Shown here piece by piece: positions 21,404-29,589 of a stretch of DNA of 54,387 bases. The notes under the pieces were generated by a model that was not told the DNA's origin, searched no databases, and was given only the letters and a program-made list of their open reading frames with translations. Where the stretch lies: positions 1 to 54,387 of the forward strand of contig CAYGHD010000004.1 in assembly GCA_964349675.1 (NCBI GenBank), read 5' to 3'. Position 1 is the first letter of the stretch, and every line of letters starts with the position of its first letter. Source of the stretch: GWA1-54-10 sp964349675 (GTDB taxonomy: Bacteria; Patescibacteriota; Minisyncoccia; Phycocordibacterales; SBAW01). The translations under genes and the position numbers were made by a program.

Positions 21404-21994
21404 TTATAAACGAGTAGTAATAGTTTCATATACTCGGCGGAATTCTTGCTTGGCTCGGTGCACCCGAGTCTTGACCGCACCAACGCTCACCCCCTCTTGC
21501 GCTGCTATCTCCTCTTGGGATTTACCTTCGATAAAAAAGGCGTTCAGCGCCCGAGCCAGCGGGGCCGGTAGACGCGCCAGCACCGACACCACTTCGTCAA
21601 CAAACTCAGCTTTTTCAAACTGTCGCAGTTGTTTGTCCGGAATCAGCTGCCAAATTTCTTCATCCAAGTCGGCGCGCACCAACCCTTCTTTTTTGCGCTT
21701 TGCATAATGCGTCAGCGCTGTATTGATGAGAATGCGGTATCCCCACGAAGAGAATGTTGCCCCTTCTTGTTTTTTAAATTTATGCGCATAGAGATATATC
21801 TTTGTAAACGCCTCTTGCACAATGTCCTCCGCTTCCCGCTCGTCTTTGACGATAGATATTGCCTTGCGCAAAAAAGGTGCCTCGTACTTGCGCACCAATT
21901 GCGCAAACAGCGCCGGCTCAGCGACAGAGCGAGCCAGTACCTCTTCATCTAAAAGAACCGCCTCCTCTTCTGTAGACAGATACTCTTTTGGCAT
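21404..21994 (-). CDS. ECF-family RNA polymerase sigma factor
   Basis: The start is placed at MPKEYLSTEEEAV (21994), downstream of a weak -10-like sequence; the ATGs at 22048 and 22012 are alternatives. Region 2 is FAQLVRKYEAPFLRKAISIV and DEREAEDIVQEAFTKIYLYA. Region 4 is LARALNAFFIEGKSQEEIAA and GVSVGAVKTRVHRAKQEFR. No region 1 or 3 is present. It redirects RNA polymerase to an unknown regulon. The next gene is a small membrane protein that may sense the signal. Confidence 0.9.
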   Translation of the reverse strand: MPKEYLSTEEEAVLLDEEVLARSVAEPALFAQLVRKYEAPFLRKAISIVKDEREAEDIVQEAFTKIYLYAHKFKKQEGATFSSWGYRILINTALTHYAKRKKEGLVRADLDEEIWQLIPDKQLRQFEKAEFVDEVVSVLARLPAPLARALNAFFIEGKSQEEIAAQEGVSVGAVKTRVHRAKQEFRRVYETITTRL

Positions 21995-22060
21995 AGATAC
22001 AGGATATAGCATATGGAGCGCACTATCTACAACCCCGCTCGGCAGCACTAGGTTTCTATA

Positions 22061-22089
22061 TTGGACAAGCGCTGTTTTTTCGCTACAAT
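22061..22089 (+). promoter_or_regulatory. promoter of efp (leaderless)
   Basis: -35 TTGGAC (22061-22066), 17-bp spacer, -10 TACAAT (22084-22089). The ATG follows after 8 nt, so the message should start at or next to the start codon. Confidence 0.65.
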
Positions 22090-22097
22090 GCCCAAAT

Positions 22098-22688
22098 ATG
22101 CTTGAATATAATGATATTTTACCGAAAAAGGTAATTCTGATGGACGGCGAGCCCTATGAAGTGCTCGAGGCGCACGTATTCCGCAAACAAATGCGTAAGC
22201 CGGTCAACCAGACAAAATTGCGACACCTGATAACCGGCAAAGTGACCGAACAGGCCTTCCATCAGTCTGAGAAGGCCGAAGAGGCTGACTTGTCGCTCAA
22301 ACCCGTCAAATACCTCTATGCGAACAAAGGTGAGTATTGGTTTTGTAGCGAGAAAAACCCTGCTGACCGCTTTGCATTATCTCAAGAGACCGTCGGAGAC
22401 GCTGGGCAGTTTTTAAAACCAAACGCAGTAGTTGAAGCGCTGGTGTTTGATGAACCAAACAATGACGATGAGGGCAAAATAATCGCCGTACGCGTCCCCA
22501 TAAAAGTCGAACTGCTTGTGAAGGAAGCGCCGCCAGCCGTGCGCGGGAACACCGCACAAGGCGGCAGCAAGCAAGTGGTGCTTGAAACGGGCGCCACAAT
22601 AAACGCCCCACTATTTATCAACGAAGGCGACGTGGTCCGCATCAATACCGAAACCGGACAATACGTTGAGCGCGTAGACAAAAAATAA
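22098..22688 (+). CDS. efp: elongation factor P with non-canonical tip loop
   Basis: EF-P relieves ribosomes stalled at proline runs by inserting a loop near the peptidyl-transferase centre. The 196 residues have the KOW-like N-domain (VILMDGEPYEVLEAHVF), the central OB domain and a C-terminal OB domain (FINEGDVVRINTETGQYVER). Aligned without gaps to E. coli EF-P between DGEP and KLR, the tip Lys34 position is Met32 (context FRKQMRKPVN), so the PGKG motif is absent. Neither beta-lysylation nor rhamnosylation could occur at that position. The gene is alone on its strand, leaderless, and ends at a strong terminator. Confidence 0.93.
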   Translation: MLEYNDILPKKVILMDGEPYEVLEAHVFRKQMRKPVNQTKLRHLITGKVTEQAFHQSEKAEEADLSLKPVKYLYANKGEYWFCSEKNPADRFALSQETVGDAGQFLKPNAVVEALVFDEPNNDDEGKIIAVRVPIKVELLVKEAPPAVRGNTAQGGSKQVVLETGATINAPLFINEGDVVRINTETGQYVERVDKK

Positions 22689-22705
22689 TACACTGGGATC
22701 CAAAC

Positions 22706-22736
22706 AAAAAGCCCCGAAGTAACTTCGGGGCTTTTT
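22706..22736. terminator. bidirectional terminator between efp and rpsR
   Basis: GCCCCGAAG pairs with CTTCGGGGC (around 22711-22731), with A5/T5 flanks. It serves efp on the plus strand and rpsF-ssb-rpsR on the minus strand. Confidence 0.9.
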
Positions 22737-22750
22737 GTTATCTGCGCACT

Positions 22751-22948
22751 TTATCGAACAATGTAGGGCAACAGTGCCATAAACCGAGCGCGTTTTACCG
22801 CCTCCGCCAAAGCTCGTTGGTTTGGAGCAGAGAGGCCAGTGCGACGACGAGGCATGATTTTGCCATGTGGGTTGAGAAACTTTTTCAACAAGTCGACATC
22901 TTTGTAGTCGATGCGCTGAAACTGTGCGACATAGGTATCTTTTTCCAT
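22751..22948 (-). CDS. rpsR: 30S ribosomal protein S18
   Basis: The 65 residues carry the S18 signatures IDYKDVDLLKKFLNPHGKI, PRRRTGLSAPNQRALAEAVK and the terminal ALLPYI. S18 pairs with S6 on the small-subunit platform. It is the last gene of rpsF-ssb-rpsR, 12 nt after ssb. Confidence 0.97.
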   Translation of the reverse strand: MEKDTYVAQFQRIDYKDVDLLKKFLNPHGKIMPRRRTGLSAPNQRALAEAVKRARFMALLPYIVR

Positions 22949-22960
22949 AATACGTTTTAT

Positions 22961-23422
22961 TTAGAACGGAATATCGTCTGGATTAATATCTTCTTGTGGG
23001 TAATCAATTGCATCGTCTTTTGGAGCTTTACTGCCGCCAAATGATTGCGGCTCAGCGTCTGCTGCCTCGTAGGGCGCAGCTCCGCCTGCACTGCCGCCTG
23101 CGCGGGGGCCAAACTGCACACGCTCTGCAATGATTTCAGTACGATACTGTTTGGCTCCATCCTTGTCCCAGCTACGGGTCTGGATGCGCCCCTCAACATA
23201 TACAGAGCTCCCTTTTTTGAGATACTGAGAGACAATTTCTGCTTGGCGCCCAAATACCACAACGTTGTGATAGTCAGTTTGCTCTTGCTTGCCGCCATCT
23301 GCCTTTTTAAAGACACGGTTGGTTGCCACGCTAAACGAGGCCACTTGCCCGCCAGACGGCAGTGCACGCAGCTCTGGGTCACGCGTGAGGTTCCCAAACA
23401 GCATTGCTTTATTGATGTACAT
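22961..23422 (-). CDS. ssb: single-stranded DNA-binding protein
   Basis: The 153 residues have an OB fold (KAMLFGNLTRDPELRALPSG, VASFSVATNR, VVVFGRQAEIVSQYLKKGS, YVEGRIQTRSW), a Gly/Ala-rich linker and the conserved acidic tip DDIPF that docks SSB partners. It lies between rpsF and rpsR, the classical bacterial order. Confidence 0.97.
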   Translation of the reverse strand: MYINKAMLFGNLTRDPELRALPSGGQVASFSVATNRVFKKADGGKQEQTDYHNVVVFGRQAEIVSQYLKKGSSVYVEGRIQTRSWDKDGAKQYRTEIIAERVQFGPRAGGSAGGAAPYEAADAEPQSFGGSKAPKDDAIDYPQEDINPDDIPF

Positions 23423-23428
23423 AGTGTT

Positions 23429-23950
23429 TTACGCAACGAGCGCGTCAATTGATTTGTCGAGATCTTCTTCAGAAATATCTGCAACTTTTTCTACCGGAAC
23501 TTCTGGCTTTTTAATCGTCTCACCCTCGAGCCGGTCAGAGGCAAACACTGCGCGGCGTGGTGCCTTTGCAACGTCTTCGCGAACGGTCTCAATCAACAAA
23601 TAGCGCAGAATGTCTCTGTCGACGCGGAGCGCTTGCTCAAACGCCGGAATATTTTCTCGCTCTAATGCAAACTTCATAACACCAAAATACGCTTCATTAT
23701 ACTTGTCGCGGCGGCCAACGTTTGCCCGCTCAACCGTGTACGCAAGCGCCATTTTTTGTGGGAACTGCTCGTTAATAATTTCAGCACCACCAAGCGCTTG
23801 ACGGACTTTTTCCACCACAGCCGCTACCCCGTCTTCTGGGATAGTAGGCACGACGTGAAAGCCGACCTCGTATACGACGCGCTCGCCTGCATCAGCAGAT
23901 GAGTCAATCGCTTGGGTTAATCCTTCTTCAGGATGCGATTTTGTAACCAT
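23429..23950 (-). CDS. rpsF: 30S ribosomal protein S6 with C-terminal extension
   Basis: The ATG at 23950 is chosen because a -10 box ends 6 nt upstream (leaderless); a GTG two codons earlier is possible. The 173 residues exceed the usual ~95-130. The S6 core is YEVGFHVVPTIPEDGVAAVV, IINEQFPQKMALAYTVERAN, and NEAYFGVMKFALER. The N-terminal ~25 and C-terminal ~45 residues (ending EEDLDKSIDALVA) are extra and charged, as in other CPR S6 proteins. It is first in its operon with ssb and rpsR. Confidence 0.93.
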   Translation of the reverse strand: MVTKSHPEEGLTQAIDSSADAGERVVYEVGFHVVPTIPEDGVAAVVEKVRQALGGAEIINEQFPQKMALAYTVERANVGRRDKYNEAYFGVMKFALERENIPAFEQALRVDRDILRYLLIETVREDVAKAPRRAVFASDRLEGETIKKPEVPVEKVADISEEDLDKSIDALVA

Positions 23951-23956
23951 GGCCAC

Positions 23957-23984
23957 ACTGTACCAGAATATTTGAAGAATGCAA
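23957..23984 (-). promoter_or_regulatory. promoter of rpsF-ssb-rpsR (leaderless)
   Basis: -35 TTGCAT (23979-23984), 16-bp spacer, -10 TACAGT (23957-23962) on the minus strand. The ATG begins 6 nt further on. Confidence 0.55.
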
Positions 23985-23989
23985 CCGGG

Positions 23990-24817
23990 CTAGGAAAGGT
24001 CGAAAACCCTTTGCGCTGTACGGAGGATTTGCTCGCGCATGACTTCCTCCTCTACCCCTTTAATCTCGGCTAGTTTGCGCACAATGTCTGGGATGTATAT
24101 TGGCTCGTTGCGCTTGCCACGGTTGGGCACCGGCGTAATGTAGGGCGCATCAGTCTCAGACAAGAGCATATCGAGCGGTGTGTTGCGCACCACCTCGTCA
24201 TAGTCGTGCGTGAAAGTCACAACACCGGTGAATGACAGAGTGAAACTCATATCGAGGAATTGTTTTGCCACTTCCCACTGCCCTGCAAAAAAGTGCACGT
24301 CGCCTTGTACTTTGGAATGGGTTTTGAGTAGTTCCAGAGCATCTTTGTATGCATCCCCACCCTCGCCGTTGCGGATGTGTAACATAAGCGGTTTGCCCAG
24401 CGTGTTGGCCAATTCGATTTGTGCAATAAACGCCTCGTACTGTATTTTTTTTGTCTCTTCGTCGAGGCGGTAATAGTCGAGCCCACATTCCCCCACCGCG
24501 ATTACCTTTTTGTCTTGGCCCAACTTTTTATAAAACTCAAAATCAAACACTTCACCTCGTGAGGTAAATTCTTTTCCTCCTTCACCCAGCTCTTTAGTAT
24601 CATGATACGACTTTGCGGTATGCACGGGGTGCAGGCCGATTGTTGCATATACACCTTCCCTGCCCTGCGCCGCATCTACACCCGCCTTGGATGTGTCTTG
24701 CTGGGTGCCGACCAAGTTCATCCCCACCTGCAGCTCTGCGGCACGTGCAAAAACCTCCTCCCGGTCAGCATCAAAGGCAACAAACTGCACGTGTGTATGT
24801 GCGTCAAAGTACTTCAT
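23990..24817 (-). CDS. tatD: TatD-family metal-dependent deoxyribonuclease
   Basis: The 275-residue amidohydrolase-fold protein starts YFDAHTHVQF (metal-binding HxH) and has IAVGECGLDYYRLD (Glu ligand), KPLMLHIRNG (His), GDVHFFAG (His) and LLSETDAPYITP (Asp). All five ligands of TatD nucleases are present. Its ATG overlaps the metG stop (TAATG), so it is translated with metG, a common CPR pairing. A DNA repair or RNA turnover role is known for the family. Confidence 0.93.
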   Translation of the reverse strand: MKYFDAHTHVQFVAFDADREEVFARAAELQVGMNLVGTQQDTSKAGVDAAQGREGVYATIGLHPVHTAKSYHDTKELGEGGKEFTSRGEVFDFEFYKKLGQDKKVIAVGECGLDYYRLDEETKKIQYEAFIAQIELANTLGKPLMLHIRNGEGGDAYKDALELLKTHSKVQGDVHFFAGQWEVAKQFLDMSFTLSFTGVVTFTHDYDEVVRNTPLDMLLSETDAPYITPVPNRGKRNEPIYIPDIVRKLAEIKGVEEEVMREQILRTAQRVFDLS

Positions 24818-26250
24818 TAGTCTTTACGAGGAAAAAGGTTCTCGGGTTTTTTGTTTGCCACAATCGCCTCGATTATTTTTTTACTCGTCTGCGGCATCAG
24901 TGGCTCAAGCAAAAGGTCTATAGCAGCAAGCTCGTGTACCAACTCCTCGATTATTTTTTTCCCTTTTTCTGCATCTACTTTTATCACCTTAAACGGCTCA
25001 GTCTCGGTAATTTTTTGATTGAGTGCTTGTATGCGGCCCCACACATACTCTGCTGCGCGGTGGATCTCAAATTTTTCCAGCGCCTCGGTGTACTCCTCTG
25101 GGTACGGTACAAACGCCACTTCAACCGGACCCGCTAAATGCGCTTCCGCAAGCGTCAAAATCCGCGACGTCAAATTTCCTAGCCCGTTTGCTAAGTCGGC
25201 ATTGTATGCATCTTTAAACCGCTCCATGGTTACATCGCTGTCGTCAAACGGATGCACATGCCGTGCCAAAAAGTAGCGCAGTGCGTCAGTGCCGTACTCG
25301 GCCACAATAGCAAACGGGTCTATCACGTTGCCGAGCGACTTACTCATTTTTTGCCCACCACTGGTGATAAAGCCGTGGTATACCACATGGTCGGTGTTTT
25401 TGACTTGCCCAGACATCAACATCGCCTGCCACATAATGGACTGAAAGCGTACTTGGTCTTTGCCCGCCACCTGCACCACCTCGCCTTCTTGCCAGTATTT
25501 TTTAAAATTTCCTTCTGTGTTTGGCCATCCCGTAGTGGAAATATAGTTGGTGAGCGCATCAAACCACACATACATCACCTGCGCTTCGTCGCCCGGCACT
25601 GGGATACCCCAACTCATGCGCGCCTTTTCGCGAGAGATACTAAAGTCCTCGAGCCCATCACGTACAAATTTTATTGCTTCTTGGCGACGCCAATCTGGAA
25701 GTATAGAGTCTTCGCGCGCCAAGTACGCCAGCAACTTGTCTTGGTAGGCACTGAGTTTAAAGAAATAATTTTCTTCCTCTATCTCAATCGGCTCCATGTT
25801 TGGGTGGTTGGGGCACTTGCCGTCTACAATGTCTGTCTCTTTTAAAAACATCTCATCGCCCACACAGTACAAACCTTTGTATTTTTTCTTGTAGATGTCG
25901 CCTGCCTGCTCGCATCTGCGCCACAATTCTTGCGCCGCCTCTGTGTGACGATCTTCAGTTGTGCGGATAAATGCACCGTAAGACAAATTGAGCGCCTCTT
26001 TCAACTTCCCAAACTGGCGGGCAAAATGGTCAACGTATTCTTGCACATCCCGCCCCTCTTTTGTTGCTATTTGAAAAATCTTTTGCCCATGCTCGTCTGT
26101 GCCGGTTGAGAAAAACACGTCGCGGCCCAAAAGGCGCTGATAGCGCGCCTGAATGTCCGCATGCACAATCTCCAGCGCAAAGCCAATATGCGGGTCGGCA
26201 TTCACATAGGGCAGCGTGGTGGTGATGTAGAGAGGTTTTTTCTGCTCCAT
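24817..26250 (-). CDS. metG: methionyl-tRNA synthetase
   Basis: The 477 residues include class I signatures (PYVNADPHIGFALEIV with HIGF for HIGH; KMSKSLGNVIDP). The connective domain has CVGDEMFLKE and KCPNHPN, too few Cys for a full zinc knuckle. The helical anticodon-binding domain follows (VEVAFVPYPEEY onward). The C-terminal dimerisation/tRNA-binding domain of longer MetRS is absent. It is 12 nt downstream of the AI-2E-like gene and overlaps tatD. Confidence 0.96.
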   Translation of the reverse strand: MEQKKPLYITTTLPYVNADPHIGFALEIVHADIQARYQRLLGRDVFFSTGTDEHGQKIFQIATKEGRDVQEYVDHFARQFGKLKEALNLSYGAFIRTTEDRHTEAAQELWRRCEQAGDIYKKKYKGLYCVGDEMFLKETDIVDGKCPNHPNMEPIEIEEENYFFKLSAYQDKLLAYLAREDSILPDWRRQEAIKFVRDGLEDFSISREKARMSWGIPVPGDEAQVMYVWFDALTNYISTTGWPNTEGNFKKYWQEGEVVQVAGKDQVRFQSIMWQAMLMSGQVKNTDHVVYHGFITSGGQKMSKSLGNVIDPFAIVAEYGTDALRYFLARHVHPFDDSDVTMERFKDAYNADLANGLGNLTSRILTLAEAHLAGPVEVAFVPYPEEYTEALEKFEIHRAAEYVWGRIQALNQKITETEPFKVIKVDAEKGKKIIEELVHELAAIDLLLEPLMPQTSKKIIEAIVANKKPENLFPRKD

Positions 26251-26262
26251 ATATCAACAAAA

Positions 26263-27336
26263 CTACTGCCCTTCTGTCTTAGGCGCAAGGCCCGCCCGCA
26301 CAAGCAACCGCGCTTTCTTTTTTTCAATATCAGTGACGAACTCTTGTATAGCGCCTGCGATAGGCACCGACAGCAGTACTCCCAAAAATCCGACCAATTT
26401 GAGCCCCACAAGCAACGCCAAAATCACCAATAGTGGTGGCACACCTACCACTTTTTTTACTACCACAGGGTAAATTAAATGTGCTTCAAATTGTTGCACA
26501 ATGACATACAATCCCGCCGCCATAAGTGCCTCAGTGACCCCACCAAACGTAAATGCGACCGCGACCGCGGGGATTGCTGCTAAAATTTGACCAAATACAG
26601 GGATAAGCTCGAATATTGCGGCCAATACTGCCAATAACAAAGGATGCGGGATTCCTAAAATAAGTAATCCTAAATAGAGAAGCACGCCCACAATCACCCC
26701 CAATATCAGCTGCCCTTGCATCCACTTGCCTATCTTGTCTTGACTGCGTTTCCACAAATCCAACACATATGCTTCATGTTCGACCGGAGTGATAATGCGC
26801 AAAAAGTCATCGACGCCTGTTTCTTGGACAGAAAAGTAGAATGAAAAAACAACAATGAGCACCAAAGACGTCAGGCCGCCAAAAAATGCCGACACGGTAG
26901 TAAACATGCCGCCGGTGGAATTTGCGAGAGTATTTGATAAGTCACGTAAAAAATCTGCCGAAGACAGTGTCCCTGTTAAAGAGCCCGGCAAGAGCCCGTG
27001 GGTCATATCCGCCAAGTTAAGACTTGAGAGTGTCGCGGGCAACTGCTGCAGCAGGCTTGCCGCATCATTTAACACGGGTGGGATGAAGAAAAAAAGTATA
27101 CCGGAAAACGCACCGATAACGCCCGCATAGATGCCTATCACTGAAAACAGACGGCTCACGCCGCGGCGCATCAACGCATGCACCCCTGGCTCTATCGCCG
27201 AAGCAATCACCACAGCGGAAAGCACAATAAGCACAATGTCGCGCAAGTACCACAGCAGTGCGATCAGAATACAAAAAAGAATCGTCTTGATGATACTCCC
27301 CGACGTGATATGCACGCTAATATCACGATCTGTCAT
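26263..27336 (-). CDS. AI-2E-family permease-like membrane protein
   Basis: The 357 residues have about eight membrane spans and typical family signatures: VLIVLSAVVIASAIEPGV near the N-terminus, PHPLLLAVLAAIFELIPVFG, and YPVVVKKVVGVPPLLVILAL. Family members include TqsA (quorum signal export) and sodium/proton antiporters, so substrate cannot be called. It is upstream of metG in the same operon, 12 nt apart. Confidence 0.9.
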   Translation of the reverse strand: MTDRDISVHITSGSIIKTILFCILIALLWYLRDIVLIVLSAVVIASAIEPGVHALMRRGVSRLFSVIGIYAGVIGAFSGILFFFIPPVLNDAASLLQQLPATLSSLNLADMTHGLLPGSLTGTLSSADFLRDLSNTLANSTGGMFTTVSAFFGGLTSLVLIVVFSFYFSVQETGVDDFLRIITPVEHEAYVLDLWKRSQDKIGKWMQGQLILGVIVGVLLYLGLLILGIPHPLLLAVLAAIFELIPVFGQILAAIPAVAVAFTFGGVTEALMAAGLYVIVQQFEAHLIYPVVVKKVVGVPPLLVILALLVGLKLVGFLGVLLSVPIAGAIQEFVTDIEKKKARLLVRAGLAPKTEGQ

Positions 27337-27376
27337 GTGCCCATACTACCACAAGTACCTTTTTGGTATGTAAAAA

Positions 27377-27403
27377 GAGCCCCGACACGGTATGTCGGGG
27401 CTC
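27377..27403 (-). terminator. terminator after the CAEC thioredoxin-fold gene
   Basis: GAGCCCCGACA (27377-27387) pairs with TGTCGGGGCTC (27393-27403). On the minus strand it is followed by T5. It separates the thioredoxin-fold gene from the AI-2E/metG/tatD operon. Confidence 0.8.
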
Positions 27404-27411
27404 AGGTGCGC

Positions 27412-28122
27412 CTAGCGCTTGGCTGGCATGGTGGTGTCCTGCATCATCTGGAAAACCTGTTTGAGGTAGTCTAGGGAATGCAGACCGCGAAAGACGGCCG
27501 CTTGGACGCTTGAGACGTTCAGAAAAATAAGCAGTGGCGCCGCTGAGGCCTGTTCAGACGCCTCCGCAACGTGCTGTTTGATGCGGGCCGCATGGCGCTG
27601 TGACTCCATACACAGGGCAAATACGCCCCTGTTTGCACCCACAGTCTCTGCCAGTTGAGGAAATGGATCGGCCAGGTCAAACAACGCCTTCTGATTCATG
27701 AAGACAATGTCCGCGAACCGATCGAATCCGTCTTGCCCCAACTGCTCGCCCATGCATTCTGCGGCATGCGCAGCATCATGCGGAGACATTGCTGCTGGGA
27801 AATGACGATAAATGACAGAGACCTGGCCATCCAGCCCAACATACAATCCTCGAAGCGCCTCGTACTGCTTGGCGCATTCCGCACAGCCGAAGTCCAAGTA
27901 CGCGATAACGACGATACTGTTGTCTGTGCTGCCGCCCACAAAGCGGTCGTCCTCGCGGGGCGGATACACAGACACCGACGCTGGAGCTACTCGGGGCTGA
28001 AATAGAGCAGATTGTTGCTGAGGAGGTGCTGTGAGTGTCGTCAACAGCATCAACGGGCGTTCTCCTGCCATCCACACCAGCAGGAAAAACGAAGCGGTAT
28101 ACAACCTTTTTCCGAACACCAT
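27412..28122 (-). CDS. DsbA-family secreted thioredoxin-fold protein (CAEC)
   Basis: The start is at MVFGKRLYTASFFLLVWM (28122), preceded by AAAGGGG at good spacing. A signal or anchor helix (~6-20) leads to a thioredoxin_4 fold. VIAYLDFGCAECAKQYEAL holds the active-site CAEC, and VIYRHFPAAM and AAECMGEQLGQDGF are conserved family segments. CAEC is unusual compared with CPYC/CPFC; Ala-Glu between the cysteines should change the redox potential. It acts on exported proteins outside the membrane. It has its own terminator and appears monocistronic. Confidence 0.85.
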   Translation of the reverse strand: MVFGKRLYTASFFLLVWMAGERPLMLLTTLTAPPQQQSALFQPRVAPASVSVYPPREDDRFVGGSTDNSIVVIAYLDFGCAECAKQYEALRGLYVGLDGQVSVIYRHFPAAMSPHDAAHAAECMGEQLGQDGFDRFADIVFMNQKALFDLADPFPQLAETVGANRGVFALCMESQRHAARIKQHVAEASEQASAAPLLIFLNVSSVQAAVFRGLHSLDYLKQVFQMMQDTTMPAKR

Positions 28123-28193
28123 GACGTCATCCCCTTTCACAGGGCTTGAGTTCTAGTCTCCTACTTTAGTCCATACAAACCAACGCAATTTTG

Positions 28194-29564
28194 CTATACT
28201 TTTATCGCTTTTGTCAAGATGCCCGCAAGTTCTTGTATTGAGACTCTTTTTTGCTCACCCGTGTCTCGGTCTCGCAGCGTTACGGTGTCTGCAAGCTCGG
28301 CGTTTTCGCCCAGCGTGTCAAAGTCGACCGTAATACAAAACGGCGTACCAATTTCGTCTTGGCGGCGGTAGCGTTTGCCTATATTACCGTTGTCGTCCCA
28401 GACAATCTGCGGAATTTCTTTTTTAAGGTTGACGTATACTTCGCGCGCTTTTGCCACCAACTCGGGTTTGTTTTTAAGCAGCGGAAATACAGCCGCTTTG
28501 ACGGGCGCCAAGTGCGGGGGGAATTTTAGGTACACGCGGGGCTCGCCGCCCAACTCATCTTCGGTATATGCTTTGACCAACACCGCCAACAGGTGGCGCC
28601 CTACACCAAACGTCGGCTCAAGCACATGCGGCACAAACTTTTCGTTTGTCTGCGGGTCCATGTACTGCAAGTCGGCTTTACTGTGCTCGATATGATTTTT
28701 CAGATCAAAGTCGGTACGGTAGGCCAAACCGCCTATCTCGTCAAACTTGTGCGGATAGTTAAAGTGGAAGTCCACGGTGCGCTTGGAGTAGTGCGCACGC
28801 TCCCCGTCTGGTATCTCTACCTCGCGGATGTCTTCTGGCGCAAAGCCCAAAAGGCTAAACCAGCCGTGCATTTGTTTTTGCCAATAGGCAAAATGCTCAC
28901 CCCAAGTTTTTTCTTCTATAAAATATTCAAACTCCATTAGCTCCAACTCGCGCACACGAAACACGAAGTCGCGCGGCGCTATTTCATTGCGGAAGTTGCG
29001 CCCAATCTGCGCCATCCCAAACGGGAGTTTTGGGTGGAAGGAGTCTACAATATTTTTAAAGTTCACAAACATCCCCTGCGCCGTCTCGGGGCGCAGGTAC
29101 ACCGTAGTGTCTGTGCCGTCGACCGAGCCAACAGACGTTTTAAACATCATATTAAACTGCTGCGGCACCGATAGTTCATTACCGTCGGGGCTTTTTATTT
29201 TTTTCTCTACTATCGCCGCGCCCATCTGCTCGAGCGTCATGCCGCTCGGGTCTACGCCCACATCCTCCAATAAATGGTCGGCGCGATAGCGTTTTTTTGT
29301 TTTAACATCAGACACCAGCGGGTCGTTAAACCCGCCCACGTGGCCACTTGCCTCCCACACTTTCGGGTTCATCAAAATTGCCGAGTCGATGCCGTACATG
29401 TCGTCGCGCGACTCAACAAAATAGCGCCACCACAAATTTTCTATATTTTTCTTGAGCGCCACACCCAAAGGCCCGTAGTCCCACGTACCCGCCAAGCCGC
29501 CATAAATTTCTGAGCCTTGGTACACAAAGCCGCGCCGTTTACACAACGAGACAATTTTCTCCAT
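28194..29564 (-). CDS. glyQS: glycyl-tRNA synthetase (single-chain class II type)
   Basis: The ATG at 29564 (MEKIVSLCKRRGFVYQGSE) is preceded by AAGAAGGG at 6 nt. The 456 residues have the class II motifs YGPLGVALKKNIENLWW, FRNEIAPRDFVFRVREL (motif 2), and the PETAQGMFVNFKN signature of the alpha-dimeric type, then motif 3 EPTFGVGRHLLAVL. The C-terminal anticodon-binding domain (KAREVYVNLKKEIPQI, RYRRQDEIGTPFCITVDFD) is complete. It is the second gene after the large anchored surface protein. Confidence 0.96.
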   Translation of the reverse strand: MEKIVSLCKRRGFVYQGSEIYGGLAGTWDYGPLGVALKKNIENLWWRYFVESRDDMYGIDSAILMNPKVWEASGHVGGFNDPLVSDVKTKKRYRADHLLEDVGVDPSGMTLEQMGAAIVEKKIKSPDGNELSVPQQFNMMFKTSVGSVDGTDTTVYLRPETAQGMFVNFKNIVDSFHPKLPFGMAQIGRNFRNEIAPRDFVFRVRELELMEFEYFIEEKTWGEHFAYWQKQMHGWFSLLGFAPEDIREVEIPDGERAHYSKRTVDFHFNYPHKFDEIGGLAYRTDFDLKNHIEHSKADLQYMDPQTNEKFVPHVLEPTFGVGRHLLAVLVKAYTEDELGGEPRVYLKFPPHLAPVKAAVFPLLKNKPELVAKAREVYVNLKKEIPQIVWDDNGNIGKRYRRQDEIGTPFCITVDFDTLGENAELADTVTLRDRDTGEQKRVSIQELAGILTKAIKV

Positions 29565-29589
29565 TACGTTCCCTTCTTTCATATATGGT

